This document shows positions 1 through 7,417 of a stretch of DNA of 17,982 nucleotides, in pieces. Position 1 is the stretch's first letter. Every line of letters begins with the position of its first letter. The notes beneath the pieces are model-generated. The model ran no database searches. It was not told the DNA's origin and saw only the letters and a program-made list of their open reading frames with translations. This DNA is from QHWT01 sp046726015. Its GTDB lineage: Bacteria > Acidobacteriota > Vicinamibacteria > Vicinamibacterales > 2-12-FULL-66-21. The position numbers were made by a program, and so were the translations under genes. The stretch spans positions 1 through 17,982 of the forward strand of contig JBKOZS010000334.1 of NCBI GenBank assembly GCA_046726015.1. The letters run 5' to 3'.

Positions 1-630
1 ACCCAGATGCCCCAGCGGGTGGAACTTCCCCCAGCCGTAATAGTAGGTGTAAAGGAAGAAGGCCTCCGCGAAGAACAGCAGCACGTACGGGAGGAACGTG
101 GGGGAGAACACGCTCATCAAGTAATTCGTGAATTTCGGATACAGGATCACGAGCATGAACGTCAGAAACGCTCCGAAGGTCGCGGTGAGCGAGAACGACA
201 CCGAGAGGAGCTTCGTGAACTCGTACGCGAGCCCGTCGTAGCGCAGGTCGCCGGTCTTGTACCCGATCACCTCGATGATGAACGCGAAGAGCGGAACGGC
301 AAGCACGAAGGCCGCAAACAGAAGATGGAGCTGCGCGACCGACCAGATGGCGACGCGGCTCCCGACGACCGGGAACGTCCGGTACTCGGCTTCCGCGTAG
401 GGCTTTGCCCGGGCCTTGGTCTCCGCGTCCGCCTTCTCGGCCGCGAGTCCCTCCGTGCGCGGCGTTGCGTCGACGGTCGCGGCAGGAACGCGGTAAGGCT
501 CCCTGTATTCGCGGCTGACGAGCGTCGATGCGATCCAGATGGCCCCCGCGAACATCGCCAGACCCGCGACGGGACCGAGAACGACCAGTATTTTCCGGTT
601 CATCGCGCCGTTCATGACGCCGTTCGTCAT
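1..630 (-). CDS. CydA-like bd-superfamily membrane subunit (partial, N-terminal 210 residues)
   Basis: This open frame is not interrupted and runs off the left edge, so only the N-terminal part is visible. Residues 13-37 form one hydrophobic helix, followed by a charged linker to about residue 90 that canonical CydA lacks. From residue 93 the protein lines up without gaps with E. coli CydA helices I-III. His102 (QLHLLF) matches haem ligand H19, Glu120 matches E37 at the same 18-residue spacing, and FFAEAFFLYTYYYGW (Glu189) matches the FFLES...FFFGW block (E107). The position of E99 is a proline. It follows actE by 10 bases, so it is probably a subunit of the same complex. The likely role is electron transfer to O2 or quinone chemistry in the cytoplasmic membrane. 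Family membership is fairly sure; the electron donor and true reaction are not. ATG at 630 is preferred over in-frame ATGs at 615 and 603 because of its Shine-Dalgarno. Confidence 0.72.
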   Translation of the reverse strand, partial: MTNGVMNGAMNRKILVVLGPVAGLAMFAGAIWIASTLVSREYREPYRVPAATVDATPRTEGLAAEKADAETKARAKPYAEAEYRTFPVVGSRVAIWSVAQLHLLFAAFVLAVPLFAFIIEVIGYKTGDLRYDGLAYEFTKLLSVSFSLTATFGAFLTFMLVILYPKFTNYLMSVFSPTFLPYVLLFFAEAFFLYTYYYGWGKFHPLGHLG

Positions 631-634
631 GCTG

Positions 635-639
635 CCTCC
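635..639 (-). promoter_or_regulatory. Shine-Dalgarno deciding the start of the CydA-like gene
   Basis: GGAGG on the minus strand ends 4 bases before the ATG at 630. It lies inside the 10-base gap after the actE stop, which supports translation from 630 rather than from the two in-frame ATGs further in. Confidence 0.6.
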
Positions 640-640
640 G

Positions 641-1288
641 TCACTTGTTCCCCGCGGGCTTGGCCGCCGGCTTGCCCGCCGTCGCTTCAGCGGAGGCAGG
701 CGTTTCCGTGGCGCGTGCCAGCCGCTTGCGTTCGAGGTCTCGAACGTAAGCGACGATCGCCCACCTGTCCGCAGGAGGGATTGGCCAGCGGTACGCGGCC
801 ATGAGCCCTTGCCCGTTCGTGATGACGTTGAAGATCTGCCCGTCCGGGTACTTCAGGATCTTCTCCTGGTGGAACGAGGCGGTGGGGACGTTGCCTCGCT
901 GGAACAAGATCCCCTTGCCGTCCCCCCGAGCGTCGTGGCAAGGCTGGCAATAGATCGTGTAGCGCTGGTGCCCGCGCTCGACGAGCTTCTCGTCTACGGG
1001 GACGGGAATCGTCGCGACGAACAGCCCGTCCTCGCTCTTTCCCGTGAAGAAGGCCTCGTCCTCCTTCAGCCCGCCGATGGGAATCGTTCCGGGAACGGGT
1101 TCGCGCATGGACGCGCCGTTGTAAAAGAACTTGCTCGCTGTCTGTGGGAGCACCTTCGGCTGGTCGTCCATGCTTGGATTGAGATGGATCGGAGGGCGGC
1201 TTGATGTACAGCCGCGCGCGCATCCCGTCAGTGCGACGATGCACGTCAGAGCGAGGATGTCGATCACGCTCCTCTTACGGGCTGTCAT
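641..1288 (-). CDS. actE: Alternative complex III monohaem cytochrome c lipoprotein (ActE-like)
   Basis: The 215-residue protein starts with a lipoprotein signal (hydrophobic residues 8-22, lipobox LTGC, lipid-bearing Cys23), so it should be anchored at the outer face of a membrane. It has one c-type haem motif, CQPCH (Cys114-His118), inside the ActE-like context YxIYCxPCHDxxGDGKG. A likely distal ligand is Met163 in NGQGLMAAY. The segment on SKFFYNGASMREPVPGTIP before the haem is also typical of ActE. The known role is to pass electrons from the ActA/ActB module to a downstream acceptor; here the acceptor may be the next gene product. Its ATG overlaps the actB stop (ATGA, 1285-1288). The C-terminal tail from about residue 196 is low-complexity, rich in Ala, Pro and Lys, and is encoded by a palindromic repeat. 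Confidence 0.85.
   Translation of the reverse strand: MTARKRSVIDILALTCIVALTGCARGCTSSRPPIHLNPSMDDQPKVLPQTASKFFYNGASMREPVPGTIPIGGLKEDEAFFTGKSEDGLFVATIPVPVDEKLVERGHQRYTIYCQPCHDARGDGKGILFQRGNVPTASFHQEKILKYPDGQIFNVITNGQGLMAAYRWPIPPADRWAIVAYVRDLERKRLARATETPASAEATAGKPAAKPAGNK
674..697. repeat. REP-like imperfect palindrome inside the actE 3' end
   Basis: Imperfect arms (GCCCGCCG and GCGGAGGC) flank a short TCGCTTCA centre. Read on the minus strand it encodes part of the low-complexity ActE tail (SAEATAGKP). The core GCCCGCCGT(A/C)GC recurs in the intergenic copy at 10943-10953, which suggests one repeat family. Family membership is judged by eye. Confidence 0.5.
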
Positions 1289-4200
1289 GTCGTCACGCCC
1301 TTGAGATCCGGATTCGGGTTGCGCACCTTGGCCAGATAGGTCGTCCTGGGCCTGGTGTTCAGCTCATCGAGGAGCGCGTAGTTGCGCGGATCCCCCTTCG
1401 CCTTCACGACCCGGCTCGATTGATCGCGAATATCGCCAAACTCGATTGCCGACGCGGGACAGGCCTGCTGGCAGGCGGTCTTGACGTCGCCGTCGCGAAG
1501 TTCGCGCCCCGCGAGCTTCGCGTCGATCTTTGCCCGATTGATCCGCTGCGTGCAGTACGTGCACTTCTCCATGACGCCTCTCGAACGAACCGTGACGTCG
1601 GGGTTCATCACGAGCCGGAGAATCTCGGGCGTGTCCTTGGTGAAGTTGAAGAAATTGAACCGGCGCACCTTGTAGGGACAGTTGTTCGAGCAGTAGCGGG
1701 TCCCGATGCACCGGTTGTAGACCATCACGTTGAGACCCTGCGCGTCGTGAACGGTCGCGGCCACGGGGCAGACCTGCTCGCAGGGCGCATCCTCGCACTG
1801 CATGCAGGGAACCGGCTGAAAGACGATCTCCGGGCTGCCCGACGGCTCGCCGGAGAAGTACCGGTCCACTCGCAGCCAGTGCATCTCGCGGTCTTTCGCA
1901 ACCTGGATCTTTCCGACGACCGGGACGTTGTTCTCGCTCTGGCACGCTGTCATGCACGCGTTGCAACCGATGCACGCGTTCAAGTCGATCGTCATCCCCC
2001 ACTGGTGCCCCTGGTCGTAGGTGTGCTCCTTCCAGAGTGAGAAGTGATGCGGTTCCTCCTCGAAGACGCCGAGCTTGCCGTCCCCCGACGACACGCGCGA
2101 CGGCCCTGAGCCCGTTGAAGGGCCCGGGACTTCCGCGTTCGCCGCTCGCGGTGAATCCGCCGCGTGCCCGCCTTCGGCTCCGGTTGGCCGCGAGCCCAAT
2201 TCCGCTCGATGTTCTTCCAGCGTGGACTCGCGGACGAGGGGCCGTCCCTCCATGCTGCCGTGGTGCTGGGTCGTAGACAGCGCGTACTTCCGTCCGAGCC
2301 TGGTGAGTTTGGCGCCGCCGCCAGAGCCAGGCGCCTGTGAGGTTCGAACCGTGAACGTATTGAACCCGACGTTGGATCCAACCCGCCCCGCGCGCTGACG
2401 ACCGTAGCCAAGCGTGACGGCCACCACGCCGTCTGCCATTCCCGGGAGGATCCAGACGGGGAGCTCGAGCGAGCGGCCCGCGTAATCGAGACGAACCATC
2501 TCCTCGGGTGCAAGACCGAGTGTTTCGGCGGTCTTGGGACTCACGAGCGCGGGGTTGTCCCATGTGAGCTTGGTTAGGGGATCGGGCAGTTCCTGCAGCC
2601 AGCCGTCGTTCGCAAATCGACCATCGTGAAGCCATGAAGACGGGACGAACACGATCTCGAGACCGTCTGCCGGTGCCGCATCAGCGCGTCGAGTGGCTGC
2701 ACCGGTGCCGCCGTTGAGACGTGCGAGCTCCGCCAGGGGCTGCCCTGTGAGACTGGGAACGACTTCGGGAAGCTGACTGCCGGCGAACAACCCGTCGTGC
2801 AGGACCCGGTTCCACGTCTTATCGAATTCCCCCTCGCCGAGGATCGGTTTCCAGGTCTCGCGGACGATGTCGTAGCCGGGACGATCCTGGCCGGCAACTA
2901 TCAGCCCCAGCACTTCAACCGCACTCTTGCCGCCAAACAGCGGCAGGATCAGCGGCTGGACGAGGCTGAGCGTCCCTCCAACGGCGCGCGCGTCTCCCCA
3001 CGATTCGAGGTAGTGGGCGCGCGGGATGTGCCACTCCGCCTTCGACGATGTTTCGTCGACCGCGTGCCCGAGCGCGATCGTGTGAGGGACCTTCGACATC
3101 GCCGAAGCGAAGTCGAGATCGGCGGGCGCATCGAACACGGGATTGCCGCCCAGGATGACGAGCGTCTGGAGCGAGCCGCCTTTCATCGCGGACACGAGGG
3201 AAGCGAGTGAGCTGACGGTCGGAAGCGCCGCGTCCTTCGTCTCGTAATAGCTGACCGTCTTGCCGGTGTTGCCGAGCTGTGTGTTCAACGCACAGACTGC
3301 TGCGTGGACGGCCGCGGGCTGACGCTCCCCGGCCACGATCAAACTCTTGCCGCGGTTCGCCTGAAGATCCTTCGCAAGGGCATCGATCCACCGCGGGTCG
3401 ACATCCGGGACGCCGGCGCCCGCCTGGTTCGCAGCGCCGTTCGCGGGTGAGGCAATGCGTGCGGCGAGGGCCGCGAGGAAGGAGGGGATTTGCTGGCTCT
3501 TGAGGCGGAGCCGATGATCGGCCATCGCTCCCGTCAGCGAGTAAACCCCTTCAACAGCGTAGAGCCGGTTCATCGCGCCACCGGACGCTCCGGTGCGCCT
3601 TCCGTCCGCGAAACCGCGCGCGTGACGGATCATCTCCGGGTCGGTCAGAAGCGGGTCAGCATCGAGCGCGAGAATCACCGACGCGCGATCGAGCCGCAGC
3701 ATGAGATCGACGTCGCGCCCCGTGGCCTGCTTGAGGCCCGCGAGCCGGCTCTCGTCGCTGACCGCGTCGTAGGTTGCCCACTGCACTCGTGGGTAGCGGG
3801 CACGGAGCTCTGAGACGAGGCGCGCCAGGGTCGGCGAGGAAAAGGATTCGGAGAGGACTGCGAGGCTGGCACCACCATCCGCGTCATGAGCCTTGGACAG
3901 CTGTCCCCATGCCGCAATGAAATCGTTCCAGGACTTCCGCGTGCCCTGTTGCGTGACGGACTGCGAGCGGTCGGGATCGTAGAGGCCGAGCACCGATGCC
4001 TGCACGCGCGCGCTTGAAGCGCCGAGCGTCGAAGGATGCGATGGGTTCCCCTCGATCTTGGTCGGCCGCCCTTCATGACTCTCGACGATCAGCCCGTAAG
4101 CGCTCCGGCGGAACGGCATCGTCGTCGCGTAGTAGCGCGGGACCCCGGGGACGATCTCCTCGGGTGCCGTGACATACGGGACGATCTCTTCGACCGGGCG

Positions 4201-4380
4201 CCGGATGCATCCCGCGAGCCCCGCGAGGGACAGCGACGCGCCGACGAGCATCATCATGTCGCGCCGGCTGATGCCTTCGGGAAGCTCCGAGGCGCCTTCC
4301 GGGAACTCGCGCTCGAGGGCGACGCGGAATTCGGGGCTGTCTTCGATCTGCGCGAGACTTCGCCAGTAAGTCCCCTTCAT
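1285..4380 (-). CDS. actB: Alternative complex III molybdopterin-oxidoreductase-like / iron-sulfur subunit (ActB)
   Basis: The protein is 1031 residues from the ATG at 4380, the usual size for the fused ActB. The N-terminal MKGTYWRSLAQ block is followed by a Tat-type signal (SRRDMMMLVG, Arg39-Arg40) and a possible lipobox Cys58. Residues of about 65-720 form the molybdopterin-oxidoreductase-like domain, which in this family carries no cofactor. A low-complexity linker follows at about 725-770. The C-terminal ferredoxin-like domain has four cluster motifs: CIGCNACMTAC (803-813), CMQC..PC..VCP (859-871), RCIGTRYCSNNCP (891-901, one Cys fewer, as for a 3Fe-4S cluster) and CTYC with CQQACP (940-974). 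It relays electrons between the quinol subunit and the haems. ATG at 4380 overlaps the actA stop by four bases; a GTG at 4398 would overlap more. No actC follows. Confidence 0.92.
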   Translation of the reverse strand: MKGTYWRSLAQIEDSPEFRVALEREFPEGASELPEGISRRDMMMLVGASLSLAGLAGCIRRPVEEIVPYVTAPEEIVPGVPRYYATTMPFRRSAYGLIVESHEGRPTKIEGNPSHPSTLGASSARVQASVLGLYDPDRSQSVTQQGTRKSWNDFIAAWGQLSKAHDADGGASLAVLSESFSSPTLARLVSELRARYPRVQWATYDAVSDESRLAGLKQATGRDVDLMLRLDRASVILALDADPLLTDPEMIRHARGFADGRRTGASGGAMNRLYAVEGVYSLTGAMADHRLRLKSQQIPSFLAALAARIASPANGAANQAGAGVPDVDPRWIDALAKDLQANRGKSLIVAGERQPAAVHAAVCALNTQLGNTGKTVSYYETKDAALPTVSSLASLVSAMKGGSLQTLVILGGNPVFDAPADLDFASAMSKVPHTIALGHAVDETSSKAEWHIPRAHYLESWGDARAVGGTLSLVQPLILPLFGGKSAVEVLGLIVAGQDRPGYDIVRETWKPILGEGEFDKTWNRVLHDGLFAGSQLPEVVPSLTGQPLAELARLNGGTGAATRRADAAPADGLEIVFVPSSWLHDGRFANDGWLQELPDPLTKLTWDNPALVSPKTAETLGLAPEEMVRLDYAGRSLELPVWILPGMADGVVAVTLGYGRQRAGRVGSNVGFNTFTVRTSQAPGSGGGAKLTRLGRKYALSTTQHHGSMEGRPLVRESTLEEHRAELGSRPTGAEGGHAADSPRAANAEVPGPSTGSGPSRVSSGDGKLGVFEEEPHHFSLWKEHTYDQGHQWGMTIDLNACIGCNACMTACQSENNVPVVGKIQVAKDREMHWLRVDRYFSGEPSGSPEIVFQPVPCMQCEDAPCEQVCPVAATVHDAQGLNVMVYNRCIGTRYCSNNCPYKVRRFNFFNFTKDTPEILRLVMNPDVTVRSRGVMEKCTYCTQRINRAKIDAKLAGRELRDGDVKTACQQACPASAIEFGDIRDQSSRVVKAKGDPRNYALLDELNTRPRTTYLAKVRNPNPDLKGVTT
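2102..2124. repeat. Short palindromic repeat inside the actB interdomain linker
   Basis: Perfect 6-base arms GGCCCT (2102-2107) and AGGGCC (2119-2124) flank an 11-base GAGCCCGTTGA loop. This resembles the widespread CCTGAGC..GTCGAAGG type of dispersed bacterial palindrome. It is in frame and encodes the GPSTGSGP part of the linker between the molybdopterin-like and Fe-S domains. Confidence 0.6.
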
Positions 4381-5021
4381 CGGTGGCACCCCGAACACTC
4401 AGTCGGCGGATTGACCGGCCGTTCGCCGAGCTGCGCCGTAAGGTTCCGTGTGTCGCGTGGAGGCACCCACTTCATGTTGGTGACCTCCGAGACGGGACGT
4501 CTGTTAGGACCAGGATTGCGGTGACAGTCGAGGCACCAGCTCATGCTGAGGGGCGTCATCTGCGTGACTGTTTCCATCTCGTCAATGCGGCCGTGGCAGG
4601 TGACACACCCGATTCCTGCCGCGATGTGCGCGTTGTGGGCGAAATAGGCATAGTCGGGAAGCTTGTGGACCCGAATCCAGCGCATGGGCCGTCCGCTGGC
4701 GGCGCTGTCACGAATCGGGGCGAGCGCGGCGCTGTCGCGCTTCACGAGCTGATGGCAATTCATGCAGGTCTGCGTGGGCGGTACGTTCGCGACCGCAGAC
4801 ACCTCGACCGAGGCGTGACAGTATCGGCAGTCGAGACCAAGCTCGCCGACGTGGAGCCTGTGGCTGTAGGGGACGGGCTGAACGGGACGGTATCCCACGT
4901 CCGTGTACCACGGAGAAAAGTAGTACCAGACGCCCGCGGTTACGGCCACCGGACCGAGGGCACCCGCGAGAGCGGCGACGAGCGGGAGCTTGTTCCACCA
5001 AGGGGGGAAGATTTGGGCCAA
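4377..5021 (-). CDS. actA: Alternative complex III pentahaem cytochrome c subunit (ActA)
   Basis: The 214-residue protein has an N-terminal membrane anchor (about residues 11-35, just after PPWWNKLP) and a periplasmic domain with five CxxCH haem motifs: CRYCH (65-69), CMNCH (86-90), CVTCH (139-143), CLDCH (163-167) and CSGCH (209-213). His53 and His57 in YSHRLH, and His129 and His132 in FAHNAH, are likely distal ligands. This matches the multihaem subunit of alternative complex III, a quinol:acceptor oxidoreductase that replaces the bc1 complex. The start is a TTG; an in-frame TAG lies two codons upstream and no in-frame ATG precedes the anchor. AGGAG lies about 9 bases upstream. It is the first gene of the operon and its stop overlaps the actB start. 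Confidence 0.9.
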   Translation of the reverse strand: MAQIFPPWWNKLPLVAALAGALGPVAVTAGVWYYFSPWYTDVGYRPVQPVPYSHRLHVGELGLDCRYCHASVEVSAVANVPPTQTCMNCHQLVKRDSAALAPIRDSAASGRPMRWIRVHKLPDYAYFAHNAHIAAGIGCVTCHGRIDEMETVTQMTPLSMSWCLDCHRNPGPNRRPVSEVTNMKWVPPRDTRNLTAQLGERPVNPPTECSGCHR

Positions 5022-5225
5022 CGGCTAAGACTCCTGGCCGCTGGCGCACAGTTGCCCACGCCGCGAGTTCGCAATGGAACGGTGATGCCACATCCTCGCG
5101 CCCCCAAAAGGAAAGTTGTAGCAGGGGAACGAACCGGATCCCGTTGATTGAGGGCGCGATCTTACCCACGGAGTGGCGGGGCTGCAAGACCCTGCTCCGT
5201 CACCCTGGGGACCGGCGAATCAGCA
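5022..5225 (-). other. Intergenic region and likely leader of the act operon
   Basis: This 204-base non-coding gap separates the creatininase-like gene from actA on the same strand. It holds a candidate sigma70-type promoter but no convincing terminator. No confident coding frame is seen in it. Confidence 0.5.
5159..5187 (-). promoter_or_regulatory. Candidate sigma70-like promoter for actA-actB-actE-cydA-like
   Basis: On the minus strand, TTGCAG (5182-5187) and TAAGAT (5159-5164) are separated by exactly 17 bases, and the start codon is about 140 bases downstream. The -35 matches the consensus at three of six positions and the -10 at four of six. The call rests on pattern only. Confidence 0.3.
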
Positions 5226-6575
5226 TCATCCGCCAGGACCGCCCGGCCATCCGGGACGGGTGAGGATCGTGGGCGCTGGAGTGGTGTTCGGCGGAGGGTC
5301 GATCGTATAGCGCCACGCCTCGATCAGCCATTGTCCGCCGCTACGGCGGAGCACGAGCGTGCACAAGCCGGCGAAGGGCCGCCGCGCACTGGCGGAGCGA
5401 TCGCCGCCAACGCCGCGAAGTTCCCACTTGCCGTCGGCAAGCGCCACGTCGGGCCCGACGCAGCGAATGTCGTTCAGCGTCAATGGATGTGTGCTTCCGC
5501 GATACTCGCGGCGCGTGAAGAGTTCGCGCCGATCATCACGGATCACCTCGCGTCCGCGCTCGATCGTGCCGTCGGGATGACGCATGTCTCCCTCTTCGGC
5601 GAACATCAGCGCAATACTCTCGGCGTTCATGTCACTCCACGCGACGCTGAACCGGGGGCCGAGCTGGCGAATCGTACGTTCGTCCTGCGGCGTGCACGTG
5701 CGCTCGGTGACTCCAGTTGCCCCTCCCCGCGCACTGCTGGGGCCGGCGATCGTTGACGACGACCGCACGACGGGGAGCGGACCGGTGCGCAGGCGTTCGA
5801 TGTCTTCGAGTATCCCGGTGACGAGCGTTTCGACCAGCACGCGCCCCTTCTCGCGCGTCGCGAGCGTCGCGTCGCCTGACACGCCGGACGAGGAGTAAAG
5901 ACCCTGCCCCCCGGAACGTCGGGTCATCGTTCCGGACCCGCGGCCGTACTCCCGCACGGCCTTCGTCATGTCCACCGCAGACGGATCGACATACAACATC
6001 ATCGAGGTCTCGACCTCGTCGGCATGTGGCTGGCTTGTTCCCGACTGCTGACGCTCGATCGCGGCGCCGGACAGCCGGTGATGCATGTCGGTGTATCCGA
6101 GCATGATTCCGTCCTCCGCGAGCCGAGCGGCGGCGTTCGCCAGCGGAGCGGGGGTCGGCATGCTCGTATTGAGTACGTAGAACCTGCGTGGGCCGGATCG
6201 CGCGAGGGCTCGAACGACGTCGACCGTGAGATCGCGCGCGGTCGCCTGCGTCAGCGACGTGGAGCCGGGATAGTCGAGGAACGCGGGATAAAAGTGATAC
6301 GTCAGCGGCGGGGCGATGACGACGGCAGTACTGGACTGCACACGAGCGGAGAGATACCGCGCGAGCCGCTCGTTGTTGTTCAACTTGAGGTGCGGCCCGT
6401 GTTCCACCGCTGCCGCACCGAGTGGAATGAGAACGACTGCGGAGGGTTTGAGTACAGATTCGGCTTCGACCCAGGACAAATCGGCCAGCGCGACGCCGCG
6501 TGGCCGTTGCGCCTGCGCGCCGAGCGCCACCGCGCCCGCAGCCGCGAGTGCCAGTCCCATGAGCCTTGGGCGCAT
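5226..6575 (-). CDS. Exported creatininase-fold protein fused to a SnoaL/DUF4440-like domain
   Basis: The 449-residue protein begins with a signal peptide (about residues 1-23, ending AQAQ). Residues 28-265 look like the creatinine amidohydrolase family: IPLGAAAVEHGPH (Glu58, His59, His62) is the metal-site loop and PHADEVETSMML (His184, Glu187) matches the family's HAGE.ETS block. Two key features have changed. The Asp expected after the HGPH loop is Asn68, and the family's NGHGGN loop is replaced by NTSMPTPA (136-143). Residues 295-427 resemble a SnoaL-like/DUF4440 cone domain (FSVAWSDMNAESIALMFAEEGDMRHPDG... near 309-335, then GQWLIEAWRYT). Substrate and activity are unknown; true creatinine hydrolysis is unlikely. 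ATG at 6575 was chosen because a strong Shine-Dalgarno precedes it, while the ATG at 6590 overlaps that site. Confidence 0.7.
   Translation of the reverse strand: MRPRLMGLALAAAGAVALGAQAQRPRGVALADLSWVEAESVLKPSAVVLIPLGAAAVEHGPHLKLNNNERLARYLSARVQSSTAVVIAPPLTYHFYPAFLDYPGSTSLTQATARDLTVDVVRALARSGPRRFYVLNTSMPTPAPLANAAARLAEDGIMLGYTDMHHRLSGAAIERQQSGTSQPHADEVETSMMLYVDPSAVDMTKAVREYGRGSGTMTRRSGGQGLYSSSGVSGDATLATREKGRVLVETLVTGILEDIERLRTGPLPVVRSSSTIAGPSSARGGATGVTERTCTPQDERTIRQLGPRFSVAWSDMNAESIALMFAEEGDMRHPDGTIERGREVIRDDRRELFTRREYRGSTHPLTLNDIRCVGPDVALADGKWELRGVGGDRSASARRPFAGLCTLVLRRSGGQWLIEAWRYTIDPPPNTTPAPTILTRPGWPGGPGG
5334..5350. repeat. Perfect 7-bp inverted repeat in the creatininase-like gene
   Basis: TCCGCCG and CGGCGGA pair around a three-base CTA loop. 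It lies in coding sequence for the LRRSGGQ segment (near residues 409-415). GC-rich codons alone could produce it. Confidence 0.35.
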
Positions 6576-6582
6576 GCTCTTT

Positions 6583-6587
6583 CCTCC
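6583..6587 (-). promoter_or_regulatory. Shine-Dalgarno deciding the creatininase-like start
   Basis: GGAGG on the minus strand is 7 bases upstream of the ATG at 6575. The upstream in-frame ATG at 6590 sits beside this site, so it is unlikely to be the start. Confidence 0.6.
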
Positions 6588-6600
6588 CATCGTTCAGACG

Positions 6601-6637
6601 CTCGCGAGAGCGGCTGGGACTGTACACTATCGCGATA
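6601..6637. promoter_or_regulatory. Divergent promoter region with two TCGCGA palindromes
   Basis: The divergent genes start only 65 bases apart. The palindromes CTCGCGAG (6601-6608) and TATCGCGATA (6628-6637) have centres 28 bases apart and could be operator half-sites. TACACT (6623-6628) is a possible -10 for the plus-strand gene. It would leave a leader of only a few bases, consistent with the absence of a Shine-Dalgarno before the ATG at 6641. No good -35 is seen. Confidence 0.25.
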
Positions 6638-6640
6638 CCC

Positions 6641-7417
6641 ATGTCTGACTGGAACGCGAGGCACTACCACCAGATCTCAACGCCCCAGCAGGCCTGGGGC
6701 AAGCGCGTCCTCGATCGGATCGCATTTGCCGGCGACGAGTCCGTGCTGGATCTCGGGTGCGGTACGGGGCAGTTGACGGCGTTGCTCGCCACACGCGTGC
6801 CACGCGGGCGCGTCGTCGCATTCGACCGCTCGTCGTCCATGTTGTTCGAAGCGCAGCCCTGGTTGAAGACGCACGCCCCGCGCGCGGCTATCGTCATGGG
6901 TGACGGTGCGGCGCTGCCGTTCGTGCGCGCCTTCGATCTCATTTTTAGTACCGCGACGTTTCACTGGATCCTCGATCATGGCGGCTTGTTCCGGTCGATC
7001 ATCATGGCGCTCAAGCGCCGCGGACGGCTCGAAGCGCAATGCGGTGGCGGACCCAACCTCGCACTATTACGCACGCGCGCACGAGACCTCGCGCGCGCGC
7101 CGCGATTCTCGCGCTACTTTGAGGATTGGGCGGAGCCGTGGCATTACGCTGACGAAGAGTCGACGCGCCGTCGTCTTGAGTCGGCAGGGTTCGAGGAGAT
7201 CGATGTCAGCCTCGAACCCGCGCCGATTCATTTCGACAGCCCGATGGAATTTGCCGAGTTCATCACGACCGTCTGTATCCGTCCGTACCTGTCGCGTCTT
7301 CCTCTGCCGGATCGCGGGGCGTTCACGACCGAGCTGACACTGCGGGCGGCGGCGGACAAAGATCCGTTCACGCTCGACTACTGGCGGCTGAACATCCGCG
7401 CACGTCGCCCGGCATGA
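6641..7417 (+). CDS. Class I SAM-dependent methyltransferase, Tam-like
   Basis: The 258-residue protein has a complete Rossmann methyltransferase core. Motif I is VLDLGCGTG (35-43), an acidic residue follows in VVAFDRSS, and later motifs include GDGAALPF and FDLIFSTATFHWILDH. The MSDWNARHYHQIS opening and the FHW motif resemble trans-aconitate methyltransferase (Tam) and related small-molecule methyltransferases, but the substrate cannot be read from sequence. The start is set at MSDWN because upstream codons lie in the divergent promoter region. No Shine-Dalgarno is present, so the transcript may be almost leaderless. Its stop overlaps the next start (ATGA, 7414-7417), which suggests coupled translation with the MutS-like gene. 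Confidence 0.8.
   Translation: MSDWNARHYHQISTPQQAWGKRVLDRIAFAGDESVLDLGCGTGQLTALLATRVPRGRVVAFDRSSSMLFEAQPWLKTHAPRAAIVMGDGAALPFVRAFDLIFSTATFHWILDHGGLFRSIIMALKRRGRLEAQCGGGPNLALLRTRARDLARAPRFSRYFEDWAEPWHYADEESTRRRLESAGFEEIDVSLEPAPIHFDSPMEFAEFITTVCIRPYLSRLPLPDRGAFTTELTLRAAADKDPFTLDYWRLNIRARRPA

Noticed and set aside
7..804. Plus-strand open frame of 265 codons opposite the CydA-like and actE genes
   Set aside because: It is Arg-, Glu- and Gly-rich with no recognisable motif, while the opposite strand gives membrane helices and a haem motif.
1201..2040. Plus-strand open frame of 279 codons opposite the Fe-S end of actB
   Set aside because: The opposite strand encodes all four Fe-S cluster motifs. 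This frame shows only antisense composition.
2037..2398. Extra small genes opposite the ActB linker
   Set aside because: These frames lie in low-complexity, repeat-bearing sequence and have no ribosome binding site or known motif.
5226..6575. Calling the protein a functional creatininase
   Set aside because: A family metal ligand and the NGHGGN loop are changed and the protein carries a signal peptide and a second domain.
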